In this document: positions 8,779 through 18,347 of the stretch, piece by piece | How the letters are laid out: every line of letters starts with the position of its first letter | How positions within the stretch are numbered: position 1 is the stretch's first letter | NCBI RefSeq assembly: GCF_028561275.1 | Contig: NZ_JAQQTF010000008.1 | Location: 1 to 44,261, forward strand | DNA from: Aureisphaera galaxeae | GTDB lineage: Bacteria; Bacteroidota; Bacteroidia; Flavobacteriales; Flavobacteriaceae | Length of the DNA: 44,261 bases | Direction: 5' to 3' | The notes under the pieces: generated by a model | Database searches by the model: none | What the model was told of the DNA's origin: nothing | What the model saw: only the letters and a program-made list of their open reading frames with translations | Translations under genes and position numbers: made by a program

Positions 8779-10212
8779 GCCCAAGAAAGTAATAAGCCCA
8801 TTGATGGGTAATAATTCGTATCCTACCTGATATCCGCCAAGTGCTTCGGCAGGAATGTTCCCCAAAATAGCCGTAATCACCACAGAAATTACAGTCACAA
8901 TCCAAACGTATTTGTCCTTTACCTGGAACTTCGTGAAAATTCCAAAGGCGAAAAGTCCCAAAAGTGGACCGTAGGTATATCCGGCTACGACCAAGAGACT
9001 ATTAATAACATTACTCGTTAAAATGTATTTGAATGCAATCACAACAATAACGAGCAGTACACTCATCCAAATGTGCGTCTTTTTCCGAAGTTTTTTCTGT
9101 TCGGCCTCAGGGCGTTTTTCTAGGTCTAAGAAATCGACACAAAAGCTCGTCGTAAGGGAAGTTAAGGCACTATCTGCACTGGAATAGGCAGCCGCAATAA
9201 GACCTAGGAAGAAAGTCACTGCCAAGGTAATTCCTAAACCGCCATTCAAGGCTATTTCTGGAAATAGGAGATCTGTTTTGGGCGATCCGTCCATTAACGG
9301 AATGCCAATATCGAATTTACCCGCATGAATATATAGGAGTGCTCCCAATAGCATGAAGAGGAAGGTGACCCCGACCAAAACAATACTGAAGGAAACCATG
9401 TTTTTTTGCGCATCCTTTAAGCTTTTACAGGTAAGGTTTTTTTGCATCATGTCCTGATCGAGCCCCGTCATACAAATAGTAATGAACATCCCGCCAATAA
9501 AGGATTTTAAGAAATGATTCTTGGCTAACAGACTATCGGTGAAAAAGGTTTTATTGTATTTTTTGAATTCATCCGAAGCTAGGAAATCCCCGAAACTCCA
9601 GTTCAGTTCGCTGGTAATGAAATAGATAGATAAACAAACAGCTAAGATCATAAAAAGGGTCTGTAAGGTATCGGTCCATACAATGGTCTTGATTCCTCCA
9701 CGGTTCGTATAGATCCAAATTAATAGAATGGAAATGATTACCGTGATAACATAATGCACGCCAAAGGCATCGAAAACAAACTGCTGTAGGACAATGGCTA
9801 CCAAAAATAACCGAAAGGAAGCCCCCAATACCCTAGAAACAAAGAAGAAAAATGCTCCCGTTTTATAACTCACTACTCCAAATCGATCTTCGAGATATTG
9901 ATAGATGGAGGTAACGTTTTGCCTGTAGTAAATTGGCAATAACACATAGGCTACCACAAAGTACCCAACCAAGTACCCAAATACCACCTGCATATAGCTA
10001 AACTGGGATCCTTCGACCCAACCAGGCACTGAGATAAACGTGACTCCGCTTAAGGAAGCACCAATCATCCCAAAGGCTACCAAATACCAAGGCGATTGTT
10101 TGGAAGCTTTAAAGAATATTTCGTTGCTATCGTCCTTACCGGTGAAATAAGAAATAAGCATAAGAACGGCAAAGTATCCGGCTATGAGTAATAAGATATG
10201 TATGGGTTGCAT
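8749..10212 (-). CDS. Sodium:solute symporter (SSS family)
   Basis: 487 residues and about 13 hydrophobic helices, the LeuT-fold layout of the SSS family, which uses the Na+ gradient to import a solute. Family landmarks include [14 protein letters not shown] (about 52-65, TM2), [15 protein letters not shown] and [18 protein letters not shown] (TM9 Na+-site Ser and Asp). The substrate cannot be read from sequence; sugars, sialic acid or amino acids are all possible. I chose the ATG at 10212 ([14 protein letters not shown]) because the first transmembrane helix begins there; the upstream ATG at 10266 would add 18 residues that lie across the neighbouring gene's promoter. It is divergent from the first BNR gene with a 105-nt gap. 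Confidence 0.9.
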   Translation of the reverse strand: MQPIHILLLIAGYFAVLMLISYFTGKDDSNEIFFKASKQSPWYLVAFGMIGASLSGVTFISVPGWVEGSQFSYMQVVFGYLVGYFVVAYVLLPIYYRQNVTSIYQYLEDRFGVVSYKTGAFFFFVSRVLGASFRLFLVAIVLQQFVFDAFGVHYVITVIISILLIWIYTNRGGIKTIVWTDTLQTLFMILAVCLSIYFITSELNWSFGDFLASDEFKKYNKTFFTDSLLAKNHFLKSFIGGMFITICMTGLDQDMMQKNLTCKSLKDAQKNMVSFSIVLVGVTFLFMLLGALLYIHAGKFDIGIPLMDGSPKTDLLFPEIALNGGLGITLAVTFFLGLIAAAYSSADSALTSLTTSFCVDFLDLEKRPEAEQKKLRKKTHIWMSVLLVIVVIAFKYILTSNVINSLLVVAGYTYGPLLGLFAFGIFTKFQVKDKYVWIVTVISVVITAILGNIPAEALGGYQVGYELLPINGLITFLGLVLIRSQKN

Positions 10213-10249
10213 ATGGGCTTTGTTATGGTAGTAGGGTAAAAATACAAAG

Positions 10250-10284
10250 TTTGCCCAATTGCCCATGGTTTTTTCCTATTTTTG
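10250..10284 (+). promoter_or_regulatory. Promoter of the first BNR/T9SS gene
   Basis: TATTTTTG (10277-10284), an exact TAnnTTTG, lies 33 nt before the ATG. A TTTG (10250-10253) sits 23 nt upstream of it, the far end of the accepted spacing. Confidence 0.5.
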
Positions 10285-10317
10285 AAGAATTCCAATTTTT
10301 AAACAAAACATATCGCT

Positions 10318-12822
10318 ATGAAAGCCAAAATTTTACTATGCGCATTTGCTGCATTGTTCTGCTCTTCTATGTCCGCTCAGGAATACCTGAGAATGATTGA
10401 AGATGGTACCTATTCGGTAGCAGAAATTGTAGAAAATGCAGAGACTTATTTCGCAGACCGTGACAAAGGTCGTGGATCGGGTTACAAACAATTTAAACGA
10501 TGGGAATACATGGCCAACCGCCTCATGAATGAGAATGGTTACTTAACCCCCACTACAGAAAAACTCGCCGAGCTGGAAAGTTATAATGCGTACCTAAATA
10601 ACACAGCAGACCAACGTGCTTCCTTAAACGACAACTGGGAAGAACTGGGGCCGGACACTTGGAATGCTACTACTGCTTGGAGCCCAGGGGTAGGTAGAAT
10701 TACAGGAGTATCCATAGATGCCACCAATACGGACCATATGATTGTTGGTGCTAATACAGGTGGGGTTTGGAGAACTACCGACGGAGGTGCTACTTGGACT
10801 CCTCTGGGAGATTACTTTTCCAATCTTTACGTGTATTCGGTAACCATAGACCCGAATGATTCTGATACATACTATTTCGGTTCTTTATCAGGTCTTATCT
10901 ATAAATCGACCGATGCGGGAGCTACTTGGAATGAGATTGGTGATGTGAGCAGTGCGGTAGTAAATAAGATTTTGGTGAATCCAGATAATTCAGATATCAT
11001 ATTTGCCTCTTCTTCAAATGCTGGAGTGTATAGAACTGACGATGGTGGCACCACTTGGGCTCAAGTGACCAACCCAGGCGGATACGATATTGAATTTAAG
11101 CCAGGAGATACCAATACGGTTTATGCTTCTGGTACCAGCGTACACAAATCGACCGATGGAGGAGCTACCTTTAGCCCCATTGGTTCTTGGGATAGTGGAG
11201 CGAAGATGATGGGTGTATCTGCAGACGATCCTAATGTACTGTATGTAATCGATGCAGATGGTAGTCAGTTTGGAGGTATTTACAGATCCGATGATAGTGG
11301 TGCCACCTTCACCGAACTTCCGCACGCGGGAAGAAACTACTTTGGGTACGACACCGCAGGGTTTGCTTCAGGAGGACAAGCGCCTCGTGATATGGACATT
11401 TCGGTGAATCCGAACGATGTGGATGAGGTACATATTGCTGGGGTATTAACTTGGCGTTCATTAGATGGAGGACAAAACTTTATCAATACCAGTGACTGGA
11501 TTCCACAGGATGCAGCTGCCGCCAACAAAGGATACTGCCATGCCGATGTGGATATTTTGGAGTTCTCAGGTGGAACTTTATACATAGGAACCGACGGAGG
11601 TATATTTAAAGCGGAAACCCCAGACGTTTCTAGCGCCACTATGTACGAAGATTTAACCGATGGTATCGGGATTCGTCAATTTTACAAAATAGGGATTTCT
11701 CAAACTGCCGATGTCATTGTAACGGGAGGATCTCAGGACAATGGTTCTTCTTTTTATTCTGAAATAACAGGCGAATGGATCGACTGGGTAGGTGCCGACG
11801 GAATGGAAGGATTTGTGGATAAGAACAATACCGATGTGATGTTTGCTACTTCCCAGTTCGGGTTTATGTACCGAACAGCAACTGGGGGTACATCCTTAAC
11901 CAATTTACCGGAACCTGTAGGTGGAGATCAGCCAGGTAACTGGGTAACTCCTTTTGAGCAAGATCCTTTTGATAATGGAACCATCTACGTGGGATATGAC
12001 CGTGTGTATAAATCTGAAAATTTTGGAAACACTTGGACACCCATCTCACAAGACTTCAGTGTGAAGTTGGACGAAATGAAAATTGCGCCTACCAACAATC
12101 AGATTATCTATGTTTCTAGAGGAGGATTTATGTTCCGTACAACGGATGGTGGTGCTACCGATTGGGAACAGTTGGCCATCCCTGGAGGATTAATTAATAA
12201 CTTCGCCATTCATCCCGAAGATCCAGACACTGTAGCTGTAGCTACCAATGGAGCCCAAAAGGTATATATAACCAATGATGGAGGACAGACTTGGAATTCT
12301 TACCTCATGAACCTTCCTAACTTCCAATCCCTTTCTGTGGTTTGGGATAATAATGGAGAGGATGGATTGTATGTAGGAATGGATTATGGAGTTTACTATA
12401 TCGATAACACCTTTACCGAGTGGCAACCATACTTCAATAACCTTCCCAACGTGATCATCAATGAGTTGGAAATCAACTTTGCGGAAGGGAAGATCTACGC
12501 AGGTTCTTACGGAAGAGGACTTTGGGTGTCGCCAACGCAGTACGGAACCATTATTTTGGGTACGGATGATACGGTGCTAACGGAGGAAAAAGTAGCCCTA
12601 TTGCCAAACCCTGCGAATGATGAGATTACCATTCAGCTTTCCGAAGCTATGGAAACGGATATTCGCGTATTCGATATGGCCGGAAAATTGGTGATTTACC
12701 AAGCCGATGTTGAGATTAATGGAAGACATACCATCGATATTTCACAATTGAATGCTGGAATCTATTTTGTAAGAATGAATTCAGATTTCGGAACCGTAAC
12801 AAAACGCCTTATTAAGAACTAG
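10318..12822 (+). CDS. T9SS-exported BNR/VPS10-like propeller protein, paralog 1
   Basis: 834 residues. Signal peptide 1-20 (ending SMSAQ). Residues 21-100 are a helical N-terminal extension (EYLRMIEDGTY, YKQFKRWEYMANRL) absent from the next two paralogs. About 105-740 form a sortilin/VPS10-type beta-propeller built of Asp-box (BNR) repeats: WRTTDGGATW, KSTDAGATW, YRTDDGGTTW, HKSTDGGATF, FRTTDGGATDW and others. The last 75 residues are a type A T9SS sorting domain, from LPNPANDEITIQL to FVRMNSDFGTVTKRLIKN, so the protein should be exported across the outer membrane and anchored or released. No glycosidase catalytic site is evident. It is first of three tandem paralogs, followed by its own terminator. 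Confidence 0.92.
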   Translation: MKAKILLCAFAALFCSSMSAQEYLRMIEDGTYSVAEIVENAETYFADRDKGRGSGYKQFKRWEYMANRLMNENGYLTPTTEKLAELESYNAYLNNTADQRASLNDNWEELGPDTWNATTAWSPGVGRITGVSIDATNTDHMIVGANTGGVWRTTDGGATWTPLGDYFSNLYVYSVTIDPNDSDTYYFGSLSGLIYKSTDAGATWNEIGDVSSAVVNKILVNPDNSDIIFASSSNAGVYRTDDGGTTWAQVTNPGGYDIEFKPGDTNTVYASGTSVHKSTDGGATFSPIGSWDSGAKMMGVSADDPNVLYVIDADGSQFGGIYRSDDSGATFTELPHAGRNYFGYDTAGFASGGQAPRDMDISVNPNDVDEVHIAGVLTWRSLDGGQNFINTSDWIPQDAAAANKGYCHADVDILEFSGGTLYIGTDGGIFKAETPDVSSATMYEDLTDGIGIRQFYKIGISQTADVIVTGGSQDNGSSFYSEITGEWIDWVGADGMEGFVDKNNTDVMFATSQFGFMYRTATGGTSLTNLPEPVGGDQPGNWVTPFEQDPFDNGTIYVGYDRVYKSENFGNTWTPISQDFSVKLDEMKIAPTNNQIIYVSRGGFMFRTTDGGATDWEQLAIPGGLINNFAIHPEDPDTVAVATNGAQKVYITNDGGQTWNSYLMNLPNFQSLSVVWDNNGEDGLYVGMDYGVYYIDNTFTEWQPYFNNLPNVIINELEINFAEGKIYAGSYGRGLWVSPTQYGTIILGTDDTVLTEEKVALLPNPANDEITIQLSEAMETDIRVFDMAGKLVIYQADVEINGRHTIDISQLNAGIYFVRMNSDFGTVTKRLIKN

Positions 12823-12845
12823 GAGTTTAAATTTTAAAGACTTAT

Positions 12846-12884
12846 ACCTCGGTGACTTCCATTGTTCACCGGGGTATTTTTTTT
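12846..12884 (+). terminator. Terminator of BNR paralog 1
   Basis: A 10-bp stem ACCTCGGTGA / TCACCGGGGT (12846-12855 with 12866-12875, one G-U pair), 10-nt loop, then eight T at 12877-12884. The loop and the end of the T run coincide with the next gene's promoter boxes. Confidence 0.88.
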
Positions 12885-12891
12885 ATCTTTC
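12862..12891 (+). promoter_or_regulatory. Promoter of BNR paralog 2, inside the preceding terminator
   Basis: TTG (12862-12864, in the terminator loop) is followed after 19 nt by TATCTTTC (12884-12891), whose first T is the last T of the terminator run. The spacing is the consensus value. The leader would be about 10 nt. Confidence 0.5.
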
Positions 12892-12905
12892 ATGAAAACG
12901 ATCTT

Positions 12906-15230
12906 ATGGAAAAGAAGCTACTCTCTCTTGTATATGCCATTCTTTTATCACTTGGAAGCCTGTTCGCCCAGAATGGGGACTGGCAGGAATTAGGACCTTT
13001 TGATGGAATTGCCACTTCTAGTTGGACTCCTGGTGTAGGTAGGATTACGTGTGTGGCTGTGGATCCCAACAATCATGAAATCATTCTTGTGGGAACCCCC
13101 AGAAGCGGTTTGTGGAAAACCACTAATGGAGGACAGGATTGGATTCCTTTGAACGATACCAAAAAGAATAAATCGGTTTTGTCCGTGGCAATAGACCCAA
13201 ATGATTCCAACATCTATTACTTTAATGCAGTTGGAGCGGGTCTCTCTAAATCTACGGATGCTGGTGAAACCTGGACTTGGATTCCAGATGTCGAACTTCC
13301 TATCCCATATGCTTCGAATGTAAATTCCATGAGAAGCATTTTGATTCATCCAGATAATTCGGACATTATATTAGTTGCTATAATGGATTATGGTGAAGTT
13401 CCGTCTGGTATTTATAGAACATTGGATGGCGGTGAAAATTGGGAATTGGTGGTTGCAGATGATGATCCGTACGATATTCAATTTAAACCGGGGAACCCAG
13501 AGGTCGTTTATGCCTCAGGTGATGGCTTTTACCGTTCTCCTGATGGAGGCGCCTCATGGGGATTAATTCCTGGATTCAACGATCACACCAAGAAAATAGC
13601 GGTGTCTCCAGATAATCCGGAAAAAGTATATGTGTTGCAAATGGATAGAGTTGGGAATAATAACCTTTACGGTGGTCTCTTCGTATCAGACAATGGAGGT
13701 CTGTCTTTTGAAGAACGGGACCACGGGCAGGATAATTATTTGGGGCCTTCTACAACTGCAGACGACCCCTATACAAAAGCACCTTTGAAAATGACAATCG
13801 CTGCCAATCCAACAAACGCAGATGAGGTGCATATTGGAGGAATTATTACATGGAGATCCTTGGATAGCGGTGTTACCTTCGAAGTTACATCGGATATTAG
13901 AATTGAAGATGCAACGGCGGCAGATATAGGGTACTGCCATAAAGATATTGAGAAACTGTATTTTGTTGATTCTACCTTATATGCCTGTACCGATGGAGGA
14001 TTGTATAAGGCCGAGGATACTCAGAACATAAATGCAGACTATTTTCGGGACATAGGTTCTGGAATGGGTATTAGGAATCTAACATCGCTTTCCGTGGCTC
14101 AATCTGCAGACCCTAAAATACTTATTTCTTCAAGGGATATGGGGGCTTCTTTTTATGATCCTTCCATTGGATGGAGGGATTGGTTGGGGAAAGATGAGGG
14201 GTATATATGGGGGGTGCTCGTTAATTCATTGAACGAAGATGTTTTTTATGGATTTTCATCCCAAAATAATTTTTTTAGAACCGATGATGGAGGAGAGACG
14301 TATATACAATTACCCATGCCGGATTCTCCAATATCTCAACAACAAACGTTAAGACAAGATCCCCAAGACCCCAATACTATTTATGTTTCGAATAATCAGG
14401 TATTCAAATCCAATAACAAAGGAGAAAGTTGGATGCCCATAAGTCCAGATTTTCAAAGTGACATTATGAATTTTGAAATCTCAAGCGCCAACAACCAAGT
14501 CATGTATTACACTTCAAGGTCCGGTCATTTTATGCGTACCTTGGATGGAGGTAGTAATTGGGAAAACATATACGATCCTACCGGAGTAATTGATATTGCG
14601 CTACACCCAACAAACGAAGAATACATAGCATATGTGGGGGGTGGGCCAACTGTTGGTAATGAGAGTATGTCCGTTCAGGTTTCTTATGACCGTGGTGACA
14701 CATGGGAAAATATTGTAGGGAATCTTGGAGATGATGTGGGATGGGATCTGGTGTGGGAAGGTGGAAGTGATAATGGACTGTTTGTTTCTACCTTTACAGG
14801 TATATACTACACAAACGAATCTTTAGGGCATTGGGTTCCCTATATGGCCAATTTGCCAAGAATTAACATTAGTTTCTTAGAAGTGAATTATGAAAACAAT
14901 ATGATCTATGCCGGAACGCAGGGAAGGGGTGCCTGGGTTTCTCCTATGTGCAATGGCTGTGTGTTGTCGGTTGATGACAACCAAAACACAGCTATGGGTA
15001 TATCCTTGGTTCCAAACCCAACGTATAGCCATGTTTCAATAAGATCTAAAGAATACGGTTTAAACGGGGTAGAGATTCTGGATGTTACGGGTAAAATGGT
15101 TTTTCAAAATACCCGATTGAATGCTGTACATGATTACGATTTGGATGTTTCACAATTTAAATCAGGGATCTATTTCGTAAGAATGAATTCCGATTTTGGA
15201 ACCGTAACCAAACGACTTATCAAGCAATAA
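12906..15230 (+). CDS. T9SS-exported BNR/VPS10-like propeller protein, paralog 2
   Basis: 774 residues. Signal peptide MEKKLLSLVYAILLSLGS ending at LFAQ (1-22), followed directly by the propeller (NGDWQELGPF). Asp-box repeats include KTTNGGQDW, KSTDAGETW, YRTLDGGENW, YRSPDGGASW, FRTDDGGETY and MRTLDGGSNW. The C-terminal T9SS type A domain spans about the last 75 residues and ends in GTVTKRLIKQ. The ATG at 12906 is chosen because the signal peptide starts there and the same start is used in paralog 3; an in-frame ATG at 12852 would lie inside the terminator stem. It has exactly the same length as paralog 3. An adhesive or hydrolytic surface role is inferred. Confidence 0.92.
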   Translation: MEKKLLSLVYAILLSLGSLFAQNGDWQELGPFDGIATSSWTPGVGRITCVAVDPNNHEIILVGTPRSGLWKTTNGGQDWIPLNDTKKNKSVLSVAIDPNDSNIYYFNAVGAGLSKSTDAGETWTWIPDVELPIPYASNVNSMRSILIHPDNSDIILVAIMDYGEVPSGIYRTLDGGENWELVVADDDPYDIQFKPGNPEVVYASGDGFYRSPDGGASWGLIPGFNDHTKKIAVSPDNPEKVYVLQMDRVGNNNLYGGLFVSDNGGLSFEERDHGQDNYLGPSTTADDPYTKAPLKMTIAANPTNADEVHIGGIITWRSLDSGVTFEVTSDIRIEDATAADIGYCHKDIEKLYFVDSTLYACTDGGLYKAEDTQNINADYFRDIGSGMGIRNLTSLSVAQSADPKILISSRDMGASFYDPSIGWRDWLGKDEGYIWGVLVNSLNEDVFYGFSSQNNFFRTDDGGETYIQLPMPDSPISQQQTLRQDPQDPNTIYVSNNQVFKSNNKGESWMPISPDFQSDIMNFEISSANNQVMYYTSRSGHFMRTLDGGSNWENIYDPTGVIDIALHPTNEEYIAYVGGGPTVGNESMSVQVSYDRGDTWENIVGNLGDDVGWDLVWEGGSDNGLFVSTFTGIYYTNESLGHWVPYMANLPRINISFLEVNYENNMIYAGTQGRGAWVSPMCNGCVLSVDDNQNTAMGISLVPNPTYSHVSIRSKEYGLNGVEILDVTGKMVFQNTRLNAVHDYDLDVSQFKSGIYFVRMNSDFGTVTKRLIKQ

Positions 15231-15252
15231 GTAGCGAATACATTAATAAAAG

Positions 15253-15292
15253 ATGCTTCAGAAGCCTAATGGTTTACTGAAGCATTTTTTTT
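15253..15292 (+). terminator. Terminator of BNR paralog 2
   Basis: A 9-bp stem ATGCTTCAG / CTGAAGCAT (15253-15261 with 15277-15285) with an inner AAGCC / GGTTT helix is followed by eight T (15285-15292). The last T starts TATCTTTC (15292-15299), the presumed -7 box of paralog 3, as in the preceding spacer, but here no TTG is found at the right distance. Confidence 0.85.
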
Positions 15293-15313
15293 ATCTTTCA
15301 TGAAAAAGATCTT

Positions 15314-17638
15314 ATGGAAAAGAAACTACTCTCTCTTGTATACGCCCTTCTTTTATCACTTGGAAGCCTGTTTGCCCAGAATGGAGATTGGCAGGAATTA
15401 GGGCCTTTCGATTGGGACCCGACTACGGGATGGAATCCCGGAATAGGCAGGGTCACCTGCGTTGCTGTAGACCCTACAAATAATGATATAATGCTAGTGG
15501 GGACCGCTGCGAGCGGAGTATGGAAGACCATCGATGGTGGGGGTAATTGGACCCCACTGAATGAAGACAAACTGAATAAAAGGGTATCGTCGGTAGCCAT
15601 AGATCCGTCCAATCCCAACACCTACTATTTTTCGACCAATTATTCTGGACTTAATAAATCTGAGGATGGTGGCGACAGTTGGACCTGGGTTCCGGGAGTA
15701 GGTATGCCACTTCCCTCCTCTATTAACCCTATTCGAAAGATTCTTGTACACCCTACAAATCCAGAGATTATTTATGTGCTAATCTGGGGGTCGCTCTCTG
15801 GCCTCGAACCTGGAGTGCATAGAACCACAAATGGAGGGGAGAACTGGGAGCTCATATTGGCAGAAGAAGATCCTTACGATATTACATTTAAACCTGGAAG
15901 TGATCAGGTGTTGTATGTTTCGGGTACTGGTTTTTATCGATCGCCAGATGGCGGAACAAGTTGGGCATCCATTGCAGGATTTAATGATAGGACAAAAAAG
16001 ATAGGGGTCAGTATAGACGATCCTGATAAGGTATATGTACTACAAACCAAAAGAAGTCCTACCACCAATAGATTTGTTTTTGGGGGATTGTTTGTATCCG
16101 AAGATACTGGATTCAATTTTACAGAAATAGATCACGGGAATACCAATTATTTTGGGTACTCTACTACGGGAAATGACGAATTAGGATGGGCACCGCGATT
16201 AATGGCGATCGCTGTTAATCCCAATAATGCAGATGAAGTGCATATTGCAGGGATTCTCACTTGGCGCTCCTTGGATGGCGGACAAAGTTTCACCTGCACC
16301 TCGGACGTGGAACCCAATGATGCAGCGACAGCCAACATAGGTTATTGCCATAAAGATGTGGAAATGATGCAGTTCGCTGGGAACGCACTTGTTGTGTGTT
16401 CCGATGGAGGTGTTTACAAGGCTGAGAACACCCTTGACCTTAACGCAGAGTATTATCAGGACATCACAACGGGTATGGGAATACGCGAAGTTTCTAGTTT
16501 GGCCGTTTCCCAAAGTGAAACTCCTAAAGTGTTAACGGGTTCACGTCATAATGGTACGTCTTTCTATACAACGGCAGATGGTTGGAAAGACTGGTTGGGA
16601 GTGGAGTTCCGTAACGATGGGGTTCTTATAGATAAGGATGATGACAATATCTTCTATGGTTTTGTTTCCTACTATGGAGACTTTTGCCGATCTGATGATG
16701 GGGGCCAAACATTCGTCTCACTCCCATTGCCAACAAACGGAACATATTATACAGAAACATTGCAACAGGACCCTGTAGAACCCAATACCTTATATATAGC
16801 AGAAGATCGGGTTTATAAATCGACAAATAAGGGAGAAAGCTGGACAGCTATTTCTCCCGATTACCATGATGTTTGGAATTTGGAAATTTCTCCAGCCAAT
16901 AATCAAATCATCTATATTACCACTTTTTCCTCCTTTTATAGAACCTTGGATGGAGGCAATACTTGGCATGGATTCAGTACCCCAGGAAGTCAGTTTGAAA
17001 TAAAAAAACTAGCGTTGCATCCCACGAATCCAAACATATTGGGTTACGTTTCGCAATATTTCGATGAAGAGCTTGTCGTAAGGGCTACCTATGATGGCGG
17101 AGCTACCTGGGAGAATATGAAAAGGAATTTACCATCTCTAGACGGATATTCATTGGTATGGGATGATAACGATAATAACGGACTGTATATTGGCCTTAAA
17201 AATGGGGTGTATTACACAGATGATACACGTTCCGATTGGGTTTATTTTAGTGATGGGTTGCCATCCATTCCCGTAACCGACCTTAAAATAAATTACGTCA
17301 ATAATGATTTATATGCAGGAACCGATGGAAGGGGGATATGGGTTTCGCCTGTATGTGGTGACTGTACGCTATCTAATGAAAATGTTGAGGATGACTCTTT
17401 TTTAGGCATTGCTATAGTTCCCAATCCCACCAAAGGAATTGTTTCCATTAGAGCAGAACCCAACGGCTTAACAGGTGTTGAAGTGTTGGATGTAGCTGGC
17501 AAGATTATGTATCAATCCTTGAATATGAATTCCAGAATAAATTTCGATTTAGATATTTCCCGATTCAATGCTGGGGTTTATTTTGTAAGAATAAACACGG
17601 CCTTCGGTACCGTAACAAAACGCATCATAAAGGAATAA
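15314..17638 (+). CDS. T9SS-exported BNR/VPS10-like propeller protein, paralog 3
   Basis: 774 residues. Its signal peptide (MEKKLLSLVYALLLSLGS, then LFAQ) and first 15 mature residues are nearly the same as in paralog 2, down to the DNA, while the propeller body has diverged. Asp-box repeats include KTIDGGGNW, KSEDGGDSW, HRTTNGGENW, YRSPDGGTSW, CRSDDGGQTF and YRTLDGGNTW. The C-terminal T9SS type A sorting domain runs from about 700 and ends GTVTKRIIKE. Two Cys (CGDC) just before the sorting domain are shared with paralog 2 (CNGC) but not paralog 1. It is the last of the trio, with its own terminator before recR. Confidence 0.92.
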   Translation: MEKKLLSLVYALLLSLGSLFAQNGDWQELGPFDWDPTTGWNPGIGRVTCVAVDPTNNDIMLVGTAASGVWKTIDGGGNWTPLNEDKLNKRVSSVAIDPSNPNTYYFSTNYSGLNKSEDGGDSWTWVPGVGMPLPSSINPIRKILVHPTNPEIIYVLIWGSLSGLEPGVHRTTNGGENWELILAEEDPYDITFKPGSDQVLYVSGTGFYRSPDGGTSWASIAGFNDRTKKIGVSIDDPDKVYVLQTKRSPTTNRFVFGGLFVSEDTGFNFTEIDHGNTNYFGYSTTGNDELGWAPRLMAIAVNPNNADEVHIAGILTWRSLDGGQSFTCTSDVEPNDAATANIGYCHKDVEMMQFAGNALVVCSDGGVYKAENTLDLNAEYYQDITTGMGIREVSSLAVSQSETPKVLTGSRHNGTSFYTTADGWKDWLGVEFRNDGVLIDKDDDNIFYGFVSYYGDFCRSDDGGQTFVSLPLPTNGTYYTETLQQDPVEPNTLYIAEDRVYKSTNKGESWTAISPDYHDVWNLEISPANNQIIYITTFSSFYRTLDGGNTWHGFSTPGSQFEIKKLALHPTNPNILGYVSQYFDEELVVRATYDGGATWENMKRNLPSLDGYSLVWDDNDNNGLYIGLKNGVYYTDDTRSDWVYFSDGLPSIPVTDLKINYVNNDLYAGTDGRGIWVSPVCGDCTLSNENVEDDSFLGIAIVPNPTKGIVSIRAEPNGLTGVEVLDVAGKIMYQSLNMNSRINFDLDISRFNAGVYFVRINTAFGTVTKRIIKE

Positions 17639-17660
17639 AGTGCAAGCTTATTTGCAAGGA

Positions 17661-17700
17661 ATGCTTCAGTAGTTCAATAGCTATCTGGAGCATTTTTTTT
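17661..17700 (+). terminator. Terminator of BNR paralog 3
   Basis: A 9-bp stem ATGCTTCAG / CTGGAGCAT (17661-17669 with 17685-17693, one G-U pair), inner TAG / CTA helix, then eight T (17693-17700). The left arm is the same nine bases as in the paralog 2 terminator, so it was copied with the gene. TATCTTGC (17700-17707) after it may serve recR as a weak -7 box. Confidence 0.85.
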
Positions 17701-17722
17701 ATCTTGCCCCCAACTTTCTCGT

Positions 17723-18343
17723 ATGGATTTTTCTTCGAAATTACTGGAAAATGCTGTAAATGAAGTGTCCCAACTTCCGGGCATTGGCAAGCGTACTGCC
17801 CTTCGATTGGTATTGCATTTGCTGAAGCAGCCCGTGGAGCGAACCCAGCAGCTTTCCCAAAGTCTATTGCAACTTCGGGAATCCATCAATTTTTGTAGGA
17901 ATTGCCACAATATATCGGATACGGAGCTTTGTGAAATTTGCGCCAATCCCAATAGGGACGAGTCCCTTGTTTGTGTAGTAGAGGATATAAGGGATGTGAT
18001 GGCGATCGAAAATACGAGTCAGTATCGAGGGCATTACCACGTATTGGGAGGTAAGATATCTCCTATGGATGGTATAGGTCCTGGAGATCTCACCATTAAT
18101 TCCTTGGTCGAAAAAGTAAAGAACGGCTCCGTAAAAGAACTCATATTTGCCTTGAGTTCCACGATGGAAGGCGATACGACCAACTTTTATATATACAAAC
18201 AAATTGAGGGCAACGATGTGACCACTACCACTATTGCTAGAGGTATTTCTGTAGGGGATGAACTGGAATATGCAGATGAGGTAACCTTGGGGAGAAGTAT
18301 CCTGCATAGAATTCCATTCGAATCTTCCCTTAAAAATTCCTGA
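17723..18343 (+). CDS. recR: Recombination mediator RecR
   Basis: 206 residues, the normal RecR length. RecR works with RecO (and RecF) to load RecA onto gapped single-stranded DNA. The helix-hairpin-helix region [18 protein letters not shown] (18-35), a C4 zinc finger (Cys58, Cys61, Cys70, Cys73) and the Toprim domain (from [14 protein letters not shown], about 83-96) are all in place, with the conserved [15 protein letters not shown] following. The next gene begins 4 nt after its stop, so recR and the glycosyltransferase are co-transcribed. Confidence 0.97.
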   Translation: MDFSSKLLENAVNEVSQLPGIGKRTALRLVLHLLKQPVERTQQLSQSLLQLRESINFCRNCHNISDTELCEICANPNRDESLVCVVEDIRDVMAIENTSQYRGHYHVLGGKISPMDGIGPGDLTINSLVEKVKNGSVKELIFALSSTMEGDTTNFYIYKQIEGNDVTTTTIARGISVGDELEYADEVTLGRSILHRIPFESSLKNS

Positions 18344-18347
18344 TTTC

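Noticed and set aside
12852-12905. Upstream ATG for BNR paralog 2
   Set aside because: It would put the start inside the preceding terminator stem and in front of a good signal peptide; paralog 3 has no counterpart.
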